From: Pseudomonadota bacterium
GTDB lineage: Bacteria > Pseudomonadota > Alphaproteobacteria > Rhizobiales > Xanthobacteraceae
Reading direction: 5' to 3'
Length of the DNA: 44,053 bases
NCBI GenBank assembly: GCA_023422775.1
Contig: JAFAGM010000067.1
Location: 1 to 44,053, forward strand
Below the pieces are notes generated by a model. The model did no database searches, was not told where the DNA came from, and saw only the letters and a list, made by a program, of their open reading frames with translations. Shown here one piece after another: positions 17,289 to 27,330 of the stretch (within the stretch, counting starts at the first letter, position 1; each line of letters begins with the position of its first letter). Position numbers and translations under genes: made by a program.

Positions 17289-17495
17289 TTATGCGTCCGG
17301 CGGGCGTTCGTAGGCGCTCCACTCGATCGCCGTCCGCCGTCGGCTTCCGTTTGACGGAGGTTCGTCACGGCGGGCTCGCGATAACTGCTCGTAGAAAGCC
17401 GGCTGCGATCGGTTGGAGCGGATGCGGGGGCGATTGGTGAGTGGCAGGCTTGCGCCGAAGGGCGGTTGACAGGTGGCTTCCGCCATCATAGTCAC
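17289..17495 (-). CDS. Possible small basic protein
   Basis: This 68-residue frame starts at ATG 17495 with a good ribosome site (GGAG, 7 nt spacing) and lies directly downstream of the AT-only palindrome, so start signals look genuine. The product is basic and hydrophilic with no recognisable domain or membrane helix. It could be a real small protein, or the remaining 5' end of a gene whose body was lost in the decayed region. The coding call rests on the start signals only. Confidence 0.3.
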   Translation of the reverse strand: MTMMAEATCQPPFGASLPLTNRPRIRSNRSQPAFYEQLSRARRDEPPSNGSRRRTAIEWSAYERPPDA

Positions 17496-17508
17496 TCCGC
17501 CTGGAAAC

Positions 17509-17526
17509 TAATTAATCAATTAATTA
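17509..17526. promoter_or_regulatory. Perfect AT-only palindrome, operator-like
   Basis: TAATTAAT and ATTAATTA flank a central CA, a perfect 8-bp inverted repeat made only of A and T in a GC-rich genome. It lies 14 nt upstream of the minus-strand ATG at 17495 and about 30 nt upstream of a plus-strand ATG at 17558. The symmetry and length fit a MarR/TetR-type operator. The regulator is not nearby, unless the truncated IclR fragment is related. Confidence 0.5.
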
Positions 17527-17993
17527 AGCAGGAAGCCTAGGGAACAGAGTACGCCTGATGCTGGCTGGCCAAAGATATTCGAAGCTGCTTGCCCCGCTTT
17601 GGTGGCGGCTTCGCTCGGCCGGAACACCACGCGCTGACAAATTCCATCCAGGCCTGACTAGACCAGGCCATGCGGCCCTTGCGTGGCAGGACGTGTCTCT
17701 CGCTGAGCCTGCGCGGCACGGCCTCGGCACGATCCACACGGGCGGCCGCCGGATGCAGAAGCACCCGTTCGCCGCGCCCAACCGTCGATCCCCGAAGAAG
17801 TCAACCAGCACCGCCGCAATCACCGACGCGGCACCATGCCTGTCCTCGCTATCAAATCCCGCGATCCTGTCCGCTCGCGCGCGGGCCGCGCCACGCTGCG
17901 CGCCAGGCGCTGACATCGCGGATCGGCGCTTTCTGCTCGAACCAGGGTGGGCTTCGCCCATCCCAACACAAACGATGATTGGGGCGTAAACGC

Positions 17994-18431
17994 ATGGGAC
18001 GTCGATCCTCGGTACTGACGGCGCAAGAGACCGCCGGCACGGACAACGTACGCGTGATACAGGTGGTATCGCGCGCATTCGACATCGTGCGCTGCTTCGA
18101 CGGTAGAAGCACGCGCCTCGGCAATCGCGAAATCGCCGATCGCTGCAGCCTTCCTCGATCGACGGTCTCTCGTCTCACATTGACCCTCACCCAGATCGGC
18201 CAATTGATCTACCTGCCGCACGAGCAGAAATATGCTCTGGCTCCCGACTCCAGCGTGGCTGGCGCCCCGTTGCTCGTGGAGAGTTGCAACGAGCCGGTCT
18301 ATGCGGAAGCGCAGGGGCTCGATGAGGCAAAAGCGCCCATGCAGCGAGGGATCGGTTCGCGCTTCGAGTACTTGGAAGACCAGCGCAACTCGGTTGCCGC
18401 GACGCTTGCGGTGACGGGACCTTGCCGCTGA
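17994..18431 (+). pseudogene. Truncated IclR family regulator
   Basis: Residues 22-78 form the IclR-type winged helix: VIQVVSRAFDIVRCFDGRS, then NREIADRCSLPRSTVSRLTLTL and GQLIYLPHEQKYAL. Family members run to 240-280 residues with a GAF-like ligand domain; this frame ends at 145 residues and the part after residue 85 only faintly resembles the effector domain. The gene therefore seems to have lost most of its sensor domain by deletion or frame changes. It stands directly upstream of the beta-oxidation gene set on the same strand and may once have controlled it. A DNA-binding remnant acting without ligand control is possible but unproven. Confidence 0.7.
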
Positions 18432-18515
18432 CTCCTCGGCCTGTTCCGAGGCAGAATGATCGGAATGATCGCCATCAGCCTACAGTAACGAAACAAATGA
18501 AATGAAGGGGAACGC

Positions 18516-19766
18516 ATGTCTGAAGCATACATCATCGACGCTGTTCGCACGCCGCGGGGCATCGGCAAGCCGGCCAAAGGCGCGCTGTCGCACCTGCACC
18601 CACAGCATCTGGCAGCAACGGTGCTCGCCGCGCTCAAGGAGCGCAACAAGCTTGATACCTCGACCGTCGATGACATCATCTGGTCGACGTCGACTCAGGA
18701 AGGCAAGCAGGGCGGCGATCTCGGACGAATGTCGGCGCTCGCGGCCGGCTACGACATCAACGCCAGCGGGACCACGCTGGATCGCTTCTGCGGCGGCGGC
18801 ATCACGTCGGTGAACCTTGCGGCAGCGTCGGTAATGTCCGGAATGGAGGATTGCGTCATCGCAGGTGGCACCGAGATGATGAGCTATCAGCAGACCCTCG
18901 CAGCCGAGCGCTCCAAGGCCGGACAACCGGCGCGGATGATGGGCTCCGGCAATCCGGCGCTCGACGCGGTTCACCCGCAGTCTCACCAGGGCGTCTGTGG
19001 CGACGCTATCGCGACTCGCGAGGGGATCAGCCGGGAGGCCTGCGATGCGCTGGCCCTGGTCAGCCAGCAGCGCGCCAAGCGGGCGATCGATGAAGGCCGC
19101 TTCGCCAAGTCGGTGATCCCCGTTCTCAACGATGACGGCAGCGTTGCCCTCAATCGCGAAGAATTCCCGCGCCCCGACACCACCGCCGAAGGACTTGCTT
19201 CGCTGAAGCCGAGCTTCGAACAGCTCGCCGATTTCGATCTCGGCAACGGGGTGACATTCAAGAAGCAGATCCAGCGCCGCTACCCGAACCTCGACTGGAA
19301 GGGCGTGCACCATGCCGGTAACAGTTCGGGCGTGGTGGATGGCGCCGCCGCGGTGCTGATCACCTCGAAGGAATATGCCGAGAAGCACGGCCTCAAGCCG
19401 CGCGGCCGCATTGTGGCCTATGCCAATCAGGGTGACGACCCGACGCTTATGCTCAACGCACCCGTTCCGGCGGCTAAGAAGGTGCTCGCCAAGGCCGGCC
19501 TGACCAAGGACGACATCGACGTCTGGGAGATCAATGAGGCCTTCGCGGTCGTCGCAGAGAAGTTCATCCGCGACCTCGAGCTGGACCGCGAGAAGGTCAA
19601 CATCAATGGCGGCTCGATCGCGCTCGGCCACCCGATCGGCGCGACCGGATCGATCCTGATCGGCACCGCGCTCGATGAGCTCGAGCGCAGCGGCGGACGT
19701 TACGGTCTCGTCACCATGTGTGCCGCCGGCGGCATGGCGCCCGCCATCATCATCGAACGTATCTGA
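18516..19766 (+). CDS. Acetyl-CoA C-acyltransferase (thiolase)
   Basis: This 416-residue thiolase fits the degradative type. The nucleophile is Cys92 in TLDRFCGGGITSVNLAA, the INEAFAVV block follows in the C-terminal half, the active-site His is in GGSIALGHPIGATGS, and the second Cys is in TMCAAGGMAPA. It would cleave 3-ketoacyl-CoA to acetyl-CoA plus a shortened acyl-CoA, or run in reverse. An SDR, an enoyl-CoA hydratase and an acyl-CoA dehydrogenase follow on the same strand, which together make the four steps of a beta-oxidation spiral. The specific substrate (fatty acid, steroid side chain, aromatic ring product) is not readable. Confidence 0.94.
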   Translation: MSEAYIIDAVRTPRGIGKPAKGALSHLHPQHLAATVLAALKERNKLDTSTVDDIIWSTSTQEGKQGGDLGRMSALAAGYDINASGTTLDRFCGGGITSVNLAAASVMSGMEDCVIAGGTEMMSYQQTLAAERSKAGQPARMMGSGNPALDAVHPQSHQGVCGDAIATREGISREACDALALVSQQRAKRAIDEGRFAKSVIPVLNDDGSVALNREEFPRPDTTAEGLASLKPSFEQLADFDLGNGVTFKKQIQRRYPNLDWKGVHHAGNSSGVVDGAAAVLITSKEYAEKHGLKPRGRIVAYANQGDDPTLMLNAPVPAAKKVLAKAGLTKDDIDVWEINEAFAVVAEKFIRDLELDREKVNINGGSIALGHPIGATGSILIGTALDELERSGGRYGLVTMCAAGGMAPAIIIERI

Positions 19767-19784
19767 CCACGAAAGGAACCTGAA

Positions 19785-20567
19785 ATGAAACTCGATTCAT
19801 CGGTCGCCGCCGTCGTCACCGGCGGCGCTTCCGGCCTGGGCGCAGCCACCTCGCGGGCGCTCGCTGCTCAAGGCGTCAAGGTCGCGATCTTCGACTTCAA
19901 CGAGGAGAAGGGTGAAGCCATCGCCAGGGAAATCGGCGGTGTGTTCTGCAAGGTTGATGTTACCTCCGACGAGCAGGTCGATGCCGGCTTCGCCAAGGCG
20001 CGCGCGGTACACGGCCAGGAGCGCATCCTGGTAAACTGCGCCGGCACCGGCAACGCGGTGAAGACTGCCGGTCGGGACAAGAAGACCGGCGAAGCCACCC
20101 ACTTCCCGATCGACGCGTTCAACCGCATCATTCAGATCAACCTCGTCGGCACCTTCCGCTGCATCGCCAAGTCGGCGCAGGGCATGCTGTCGTTGTCCCC
20201 GCTGGAGCACGGCGAGCGCGGCGCGGTGGTCAACACGGCCTCCGTCGCAGCCGAGGACGGCCAGATGGGGCAGGCCGCCTATTCGGCCTCGAAGGCCGGT
20301 GTGGTCGGCATGACCCTGCCGATCGCGCGCGACCTGATGGCTGAGGGTATCCGCGTCAACACCATCCTGCCGGGCATCTTCAACACGCCGCTGCTGCAGG
20401 GCGCTCCGGAGAACGTCAAGGCCGCGCTCAGTGCGTCGGTGCCGTTCCCGAAGCGTCTCGGCATGCCGGAGGAGTATGCGCATCTGGCGCTGACGATGAT
20501 CACCAACGGATACTTCAACGGTGAAGACGTCCGCCTCGACGGCGCTATCCGCATGGCCCCGCGCTAG
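19785..20567 (+). CDS. SDR oxidoreductase, 3-hydroxyacyl-CoA dehydrogenase type II-like
   Basis: This is a classical SDR of 260 residues with TGGASGLG cofactor loop near residue 12, NCAG, a Ser in VNTASVAAEDGQMGQ and the YSASK active-site pair. The insert after NCAG (about TGNAVKTAGRDKKTGEATHF) and the segment LSPLEHGERGAVVNTAS resemble the human HSD17B10/type II 3-hydroxyacyl-CoA dehydrogenase group, so it probably performs the NAD-dependent oxidation step. It starts 18 nt after the thiolase stop, with a clear AAGGAA ribosome site, and belongs to the same operon. Confidence 0.92.
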   Translation: MKLDSSVAAVVTGGASGLGAATSRALAAQGVKVAIFDFNEEKGEAIAREIGGVFCKVDVTSDEQVDAGFAKARAVHGQERILVNCAGTGNAVKTAGRDKKTGEATHFPIDAFNRIIQINLVGTFRCIAKSAQGMLSLSPLEHGERGAVVNTASVAAEDGQMGQAAYSASKAGVVGMTLPIARDLMAEGIRVNTILPGIFNTPLLQGAPENVKAALSASVPFPKRLGMPEEYAHLALTMITNGYFNGEDVRLDGAIRMAPR

Positions 20568-20599
20568 GCGATCGTTCACGGCAATAGGAGGCGAAAGCG

Positions 20600-21367
20600 A
20601 TGTCCGAAGAAACGCCGGTCCTCACCGAAGTCCGCGGACCGATACTGATCATCACCTTGAACCGGCCGGAGGCGAAGAACGCGGCAAACCTCGCCCTCTC
20701 GAAGGGTGTGGCCGCCGCGATCGACAGACTTGACGCCGACGATGCCCTTGGCGTCGGCATCATCACCGGCGCCGGCGGCACATTCTGCTCGGGGATGGAT
20801 CTCAAGGGGTTCCTGAAAGGCGAGCGGCCGTCGATCCCCGGTCGCGGCTTAGCCGGCCTAACCGAGGCGCCACCAAAGAAGCCGCTGATTGCGGCCGTCG
20901 ATGGCTATGCGCTCGCCGGCGGAATGGAGATCGCGCTGTCGTGCGACATGATCGTCGCCAACCGCAACGCCAAGTTCGGCATCCCCGAGGTGAAGCGCGG
21001 GCTGGCCGCCGCGGCCGGCGGGCTGATCCGCATGCCGCGCCAGATGCCCATCCGTGTCGCGATGGAATTCGCATTGACCGGCGAGTTCTTTGGTGCAGAG
21101 CGCGCCTACGAACTCGGCATCATCAACCGCCTGACCGATGGCCCGGCACTCGACGCAGCGCTTGAGCTTGCGGCAGCGATCGGAGCCAACGGCCCGCTCG
21201 CGGTCAAGGCATCCAAGCAGGTGATCGTCGAATCCCGGCTCTGGCCGGAAGACGAGATGTGGAAGAAGCAGCAGGAGATCGTCGGTCCTGTCTTCGTCTC
21301 CGGGGATGCGCGCGAGGGCGCCGCTGCCTTCGCGGAAAAGCGCGCGCCGAATTGGAAGGGCAAGTAA
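20600..21367 (+). CDS. Enoyl-CoA hydratase/isomerase family (crotonase)
   Basis: This is a crotonase-fold protein of 255 residues. The oxyanion-hole elements are visible as AGGTFCSGMDLKGF and ALAGGMEIALSCDMI. Two Glu residues stand in the positions of the hydratase acid/base pair: one in FGIPEVKRGL and one in VAMEFALTG, so genuine hydration of trans-2-enoyl-CoA is plausible. It lies 32 nt after the SDR gene with an AGGAGG-type ribosome site and fits the hydration step of the adjacent beta-oxidation set. Confidence 0.92.
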   Translation: MSEETPVLTEVRGPILIITLNRPEAKNAANLALSKGVAAAIDRLDADDALGVGIITGAGGTFCSGMDLKGFLKGERPSIPGRGLAGLTEAPPKKPLIAAVDGYALAGGMEIALSCDMIVANRNAKFGIPEVKRGLAAAAGGLIRMPRQMPIRVAMEFALTGEFFGAERAYELGIINRLTDGPALDAALELAAAIGANGPLAVKASKQVIVESRLWPEDEMWKKQQEIVGPVFVSGDAREGAAAFAEKRAPNWKGK

Positions 21368-21474
21368 GGCGCCGACTGTTTTGACAATGGAGCGCCGGTA
21401 TCGATTGAATTGGAACCGGCGCTCCGAATTTCTACGCCGACCGGGACGACGTCGCTCGAAACGCTATTGGGGGA

Positions 21475-22638
21475 ATGATGCGCAGCTTTACAGAAGATCA
21501 GGTCATTTTCCGCGACTCGTACCGGAAGTTCCTCGCCAGCGAAATCGCGCCCTATATGGAGGAGTGGCGGGAGGCCGGCATCGTCGACCGCAGCGCGTTC
21601 AAGAAGGCCGGCGACCTCGGCTTCCTGATGATCTGGCCCGAGGAAAAATATGGCGGCATGGGCGACGCTGATTTCCGCTATGAGCAGATCATCATCGAGG
21701 AGACCGCGCGCTCTGGCTGCAAGGGTTGGTACAACACGCTGCACAGCCGCCTGGTCGGACCCTATTTCAAGCGTTTCGGCACCGACGAGCAGCGGGACCG
21801 GTTCCTGCCCAAATGCGTGACAGGCGAGACGATTCTTGCCATCGCCATGACCGAGCCCGGCGCGGGCTCTGACCTCGCCGGCATGCGGACGACGGCGGAG
21901 GACAAGGGCGATCACTTCCTGCTCAACGGCTCGAAGACCTACATCTCCAACGGAATCAACTCCGACGTGGTGATTGTGGCGGCTAAGCTTGCCGGCGCCG
22001 AGAAGCGGCATGCTCTGGTGCTCCTGATCGTCGAACGCGGCATGGAAGGTTTCGAGCGCGGCCGCAATCTCAAGAAGATGGGCATGCCGGCCCAGGATAC
22101 GGCCGAATTGTTCTTCCAGAACGTGAAGGTCCCCAAGGCCAACGTCTTGGGAGAGCCCGGCAAAGGCTTCTACTATCTGATGGAGGGCCTTGCCGAGGAG
22201 CGGCTGATCTCCGCGGTCGGCTCGATCGCCAATGGCCGCAAGGCATTCGACATCACGCGCGCCTATGTGATGGACCGTAAGCTGTTCGGTAAGCCGCTCG
22301 CCGAGCAACAGAACACCCAGTTCCGCATGGCTGAGATGGATGCCGAACTCGATCTGGTGCAGGTTTATGTTGATCACTGCGTGACCGAGCATAACGCGGG
22401 ACGCCTGACCAGCAACATGGGCGCCAAGGCGAAGATGATGTCGTCGGAAGTCGAGTGGAAGATGCTCGACCTCGGGGTGCAGTTGCACGGCGGCGCAGGC
22501 TATATGGATGAATATCCGATCAGCCGAATGTTCACCGATGCGCGCGTCAACCGGATCCTGGCCGGTAGTTCCGAAGTAATGCGGCTCATCATCGGCCGCG
22601 ATGTGTTCTCGGAGCACTACAAGAGTGTTCTCGAATAG
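21475..22638 (+). CDS. Acyl-CoA dehydrogenase, long-chain-like
   Basis: This flavoenzyme of 387 residues introduces the alpha-beta double bond in acyl-CoA. The FAD/substrate motifs AMTEPGAGSDLAGM (about residue 124) and YISNGINSDVVIV are present. At the position where medium-chain enzymes have the catalytic Glu (YEGT) this protein has LAGS, while Glu241/Glu242 in GLAEERLISA sits where long-chain and isovaleryl enzymes have theirs, so the enzyme belongs with the latter group. It is 107 nt after the hydratase gene, a gap that could hold a separate promoter. The start ATG 21475 is followed immediately by a second ATG. Confidence 0.94.
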   Translation: MMRSFTEDQVIFRDSYRKFLASEIAPYMEEWREAGIVDRSAFKKAGDLGFLMIWPEEKYGGMGDADFRYEQIIIEETARSGCKGWYNTLHSRLVGPYFKRFGTDEQRDRFLPKCVTGETILAIAMTEPGAGSDLAGMRTTAEDKGDHFLLNGSKTYISNGINSDVVIVAAKLAGAEKRHALVLLIVERGMEGFERGRNLKKMGMPAQDTAELFFQNVKVPKANVLGEPGKGFYYLMEGLAEERLISAVGSIANGRKAFDITRAYVMDRKLFGKPLAEQQNTQFRMAEMDAELDLVQVYVDHCVTEHNAGRLTSNMGAKAKMMSSEVEWKMLDLGVQLHGGAGYMDEYPISRMFTDARVNRILAGSSEVMRLIIGRDVFSEHYKSVLE

Positions 22639-22804
22639 CCGGTTCGAACGACTTTGAAGCACCGAAAGTACCAGCGCAAACTTGCCGCGCGGGTATTTGT
22701 TGAGCGGGTCTTCACTTTGTTCCCGGGCGCCGAGCTAAAGGGCTGGGTGAAAGCTGGCGTTGAGGAATTTTAGATTCACATGCCTTGCTAGGGCTGGCCG
22801 GAAC

Positions 22805-23575
22805 CTACTTCAGCACGATCCACGCCGGGGCATGGTCGCTGGCGCCTTCCTCGCCGCGCACTTTCCGATCGACGCCGGCCTTGATCAGTCGCGGCGCCAG
22901 CACCGGGCTCAGCAACAAATGATCGAGCCGCAGGCCCGCGTCGCGCGGCCAGCGGTTGCGCTTGTAGTCCCAGAACGTGAACATCGGCTTTGACGGATGC
23001 AGCGTCCGGATCGCGTCGGTCCAGCCCTGGTCTACGAGCGCCTTGAAGGCGGCGCGGCTCTTCGGCTGGATCAGCGCGTCCTTGTCCCACGATCTCGTCG
23101 GATAGATGTCGAGTTCGGTCGGCGCGACGTTGTAGTCGCCGGCCAGCACCACGGGGATGTCCTGCTTGAGGAGCTTGCCGGCATGCGACCGCAGCCGCCT
23201 GAACCAGTCGAGCTTGTAGTCGAATTTCGGCCCGGGCTGCGGATTGCCGTTCGGCAAATAGATGCTGGTGACGATGATGCCTTTGACGGCGGCCTCGATG
23301 TAGCGCGCCTCATGGTCCTCGCGGTCGCCGGGCAGGGCCGTCCGTGTCAGCACCGGCTCGGCGTTTCGCGCCAGGATGGCAACGCCGTTCCACGTCTTCT
23401 GTCCGCGCCACACCGCGCCGTAGCCGGCCTTCTCGATCGCGGCGACGGGAAACTCCCTGTCGGCCGCCTTCAGCTCCTGCAGGGCAACCACGTCGGGCCT
23501 GGCCGCACGGAGCCACGCGAGCAGGTTTGGCAGGCGACGATTGATGTTGTTGATGTTGAAGGTCGCGATCTTCAT
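22805..23575 (-). CDS. xth: Exodeoxyribonuclease III (AP endonuclease)
   Basis: This is a member of the exonuclease III/endonuclease-exonuclease-phosphatase family, 256 residues. The catalytic series is visible: N7 in TFNINNINRR, Glu in LQELKAAD, the GDYNVAP block with Asp and Asn, LRLDHLLLSP and the C-terminal GASDHAPAW His. It would act in base-excision repair by cutting abasic sites and degrading 3' ends. The gene stands alone on the minus strand, 149 nt from alr. The 22639-22804 gap to the convergent acyl-CoA dehydrogenase gene holds nothing I recognise. Confidence 0.94.
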   Translation of the reverse strand: MKIATFNINNINRRLPNLLAWLRAARPDVVALQELKAADREFPVAAIEKAGYGAVWRGQKTWNGVAILARNAEPVLTRTALPGDREDHEARYIEAAVKGIIVTSIYLPNGNPQPGPKFDYKLDWFRRLRSHAGKLLKQDIPVVLAGDYNVAPTELDIYPTRSWDKDALIQPKSRAAFKALVDQGWTDAIRTLHPSKPMFTFWDYKRNRWPRDAGLRLDHLLLSPVLAPRLIKAGVDRKVRGEEGASDHAPAWIVLK

Positions 23576-23724
23576 GCGTGACGATGACAGGGTGCCGCTG
23601 ATTTGCCCGACGTGTCAAATGACGGTCCGGCGCGCACGGCCCCGCGCCCGCAAAAGCTACTTTGCATGGGGTTGTTTTGCAGATTTTGGTGCGGCGTCAG
23701 GATGACGGGGCAGCTACTCGCCCG

Positions 23725-24963
23725 TCAGGAGGCGGCGGGGGGCTCTGCTGCGGGTTCGGCCACGGGTTCGACCACGGGTGCTGCGCCGCCCCTGTAGACC
23801 CGTGCATAGCGCCTGCCGAGGCTGGTCAGCACTTCGTAGCCGATCGTTCCGAAATGGTGGGCGAGTTCGTCGACCGTGATGCCTTCGCCGATCAGCGTCA
23901 CCATGTGACCGCGCCGCACGGCGTTCTTGTCGAGGTCGGTGACGTCGACCGCGGTCAGGTCCATGGAGATCCGCCCTGCAATCGGGCAGCGCTTGCCGGC
24001 GACCACCACCTCGGCGCCGCGGGTGCCGTCATTGGCGCTGGCCGCGCGGAAATAGCCGTCGGCGTAGCCCGCGGAAACGATCGCTATCCGGGTCGGGCGC
24101 CGCGCGGTCCAGGTTCCGCCATAGCCGACGGTCTCGCCGCGCTCGACATTGCGGATCTGCACGACGCGCGCCTTCAGGTCGACGACCGGCTGCATCGGAT
24201 TATCGGCTTCGGGCGTCGGGTTGATGCCGTAGAGGGCGCATCCGGGCCGCACCAGGTCGAACACGAACTGGGAGCCCAGGAAAATGCCGGATGAATTCGA
24301 AAGCGACTTCGGCACGCCCGAGTAAAGGCTCGCGATCTCCCGGAAGGCGGCGAGTTGCCTGGCGTTGGCGGTATTGTGGAGCATTTCCGCGGAAGCGAGG
24401 TGGCTCATTACCAGCGCAATGCCGTGATCGCCGGCATTGATGCGCGGGATCAGGCCCTGCGCTTCGGTCACCGTCATGCCGAGCCGGTTCATGCCGGTGT
24501 CGATATGAATGGCGGCGCCGCCCGACCAGCCGGAGCGGCGGCAGAACACGTCCCATTCGGCGAGCTCATTGAGATCGCCGATCACGGGCTTGCAGTCGAT
24601 CTGCGCGTAGACGTCGCCGGTGTTCTGGAAGAAGCCGTCGAGCACATAGATCGCAGCCGCCGCCGGCACCGCGGAGCGGACCACGCGGGCTTCGTCCAGC
24701 GTTGTCACGAAAAACGTCCTGCAGCCGGCCCGGGAAAGCGCGCCGGCGACCTGCGCGGCGCCGCAGCCATAGGCATCCGCCTTGACGACGCCGGCGCATT
24801 CGGCCGGCACCGCCGTCTTCTCGAGCTTGCGCCAGTTGGCGACGATGGCGTCGAGATCGACCGTCAGCACGCCGGTCGCGCTGCCCGCGATCGCCGCCTG
24901 GCTCGCTTCAGGCGTGAGCAGATTGCCTTGCGGAATGGATTTGGGATCGGGGGCGATGTTCAT
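23725..24963 (-). CDS. alr: Alanine racemase
   Basis: Alr makes D-alanine for peptidoglycan. The PLP-binding lysine is in GVVKADAYGCGA and the second catalytic residue, a Tyr, in VGYGGTW; MSHLASAE and GRISMDLTAVD are further family blocks. At 412 residues it is longer than the usual 360-380: the extra comes from a 25-residue N-terminal leader and a C-terminal tail of repeated PVAEPAAEPP type, neither conserved. The gene follows dnaB on the same strand with a 52-nt gap, a common alphaproteobacterial neighbourhood. Confidence 0.95.
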   Translation of the reverse strand: MNIAPDPKSIPQGNLLTPEASQAAIAGSATGVLTVDLDAIVANWRKLEKTAVPAECAGVVKADAYGCGAAQVAGALSRAGCRTFFVTTLDEARVVRSAVPAAAAIYVLDGFFQNTGDVYAQIDCKPVIGDLNELAEWDVFCRRSGWSGGAAIHIDTGMNRLGMTVTEAQGLIPRINAGDHGIALVMSHLASAEMLHNTANARQLAAFREIASLYSGVPKSLSNSSGIFLGSQFVFDLVRPGCALYGINPTPEADNPMQPVVDLKARVVQIRNVERGETVGYGGTWTARRPTRIAIVSAGYADGYFRAASANDGTRGAEVVVAGKRCPIAGRISMDLTAVDVTDLDKNAVRRGHMVTLIGEGITVDELAHHFGTIGYEVLTSLGRRYARVYRGGAAPVVEPVAEPAAEPPAAS

Positions 24964-25015
24964 GCCACACTTTAGGCGGCGGAACGCTGCGGTTCAACCG
25001 CACTGAAGGCCAGAA

Positions 25016-26518
<1,503 letters not shown>

Positions 26519-26836
26519 GATCTCGGATTGTGCTTCGCTTTTTTGTCGTTGTTTGGATTCCGGAAACGATTCCCGGAAGCGGGGGGAGCGATAAGGCGCC
26601 ACTCGCGGACGAGGTGAAAGTCTGAAGGTACCTTATGCACGATTCCCACATGCGGAGTGTGGATGCTGGCCCGCGGGCGCATTCTCCTTGACGGGGTTCC
26701 GGCCGATACCGGGCGTTGGCGGGACTTGACCCGCGCAAATGCCACATAAAATTTTAGGATTGTCTGAACCTTATCGCCGCCGCGGCGGACATATCCCGAG
26801 CTTGGGTACGATTCGAGCTGCGATCTTAAGCGTTGA
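26519..26836. other. Intergenic region upstream of dnaB
   Basis: I see no gene here. The stretch should contain the dnaB promoter on the minus strand. It has a T-run close to the dnaB start, a locally repeated ATTCCGGAA/ATTCCCGGAA element around 26560-26580, and a small CG-rich hairpin (CCGCCGCGGCGG) near 26780. Confidence 0.5.
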
Positions 26837-26953
26837 TCAAACCAGGATCAGGTAGATGAACGCGCACACGGCAGCGGTCACGCCGATAACGATCAGGACG
26901 TAGTCGGTCCTGATGTCGGTGTCGAACGAAGCTGGGTAGGGCTTCTCGGCCAT
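26837..26953 (-). CDS. Small single-pass membrane protein, 38 residues
   Basis: The frame begins MAEKPYPASFDTDIRTDY and continues with one hydrophobic helix (VLIVIGVTAAVCAFIYLILV) that ends at the stop. A short polar N-terminus with a single C-terminal helix is a common layout of bacterial small membrane proteins. Codon positions are GC-biased as in real genes, but the ribosome site is weak. It sits between dnaB and cfa with no close partner. A chance ORF is possible; the clean membrane topology is the reason to list it. Confidence 0.45.
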   Translation of the reverse strand: MAEKPYPASFDTDIRTDYVLIVIGVTAAVCAFIYLILV

Positions 26954-27102
26954 GTCGGAGGTCTAGGACGCGCCACTGATGGCTTCTGTGAAGTAGATCA
27001 CATCGGCCAGATTTTCTTTTTGGCAGCGTGTTCTGGTTACCAATTCGGGAACGAGACGGCGGCTTTCGGGTTGCCAATAACAAAGGGCCAAAGGGACAGG
27101 CG

Positions 27103-27309
27103 ATGGGTCGGCAACTCAGGGAATGGCAATCGGCAAGCAGCCAGCGCCTGTGGCTGTCGTTGCTGATCGATACCGCCGAAGAGATTTCGCGTCCTGAACG
27201 GCGTGCCGTACCTTGCGACCGGGAGGTCCTTGCCGCCCTGCGTGCGCAGCTTGCCCGTCCGGCGTCGCTTCCCATTCCTTACGCCTCGCCCTACAGCCTG
27301 CGGAACTGA
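27103..27309 (+). CDS. Small hypothetical protein
   Basis: This 68-residue frame (MGRQLREWQSASSQRLWLSL...) begins at ATG 27103, with AGGGACAGG immediately upstream as a possible ribosome site; a longer version could begin at 27028. It contains no recognisable domain, is amphipathic at the N-terminus and ends Pro/Ser-rich. It is convergent with the cyclopropane synthase gene. I list it with low confidence because only the start signal supports it. Confidence 0.3.
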   Translation: MGRQLREWQSASSQRLWLSLLIDTAEEISRPERRAVPCDREVLAALRAQLARPASLPIPYASPYSLRN

Positions 27310-27330
27310 GAGACCGGTTCCGGCGCCCGG

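Larger units (their letters stand above)
17233..17993. other. Gene-poor, apparently decayed stretch
   Basis: No confident large gene is present. Several overlapping ORFs on both strands (notably 17524-18078 minus and 17558-17989 plus) have Arg/Pro-rich, low-complexity translations typical of non-coding frames. The only structured elements are a perfect AT-only palindrome at 17509-17526, a possible small minus-strand gene beside it, and a hairpin GGGTGGGC/GCCCATCC near 17945. Together with the truncated genes on both sides, this looks like a deletion or rearrangement scar. Confidence 0.55.

Noticed and set aside
17524..18078. Minus-strand ORF of 184 residues in the decayed region
   Set aside because: Overlaps the IclR fragment antisense and shows only Arg/Pro/Ser-rich low-quality sequence without family resemblance.
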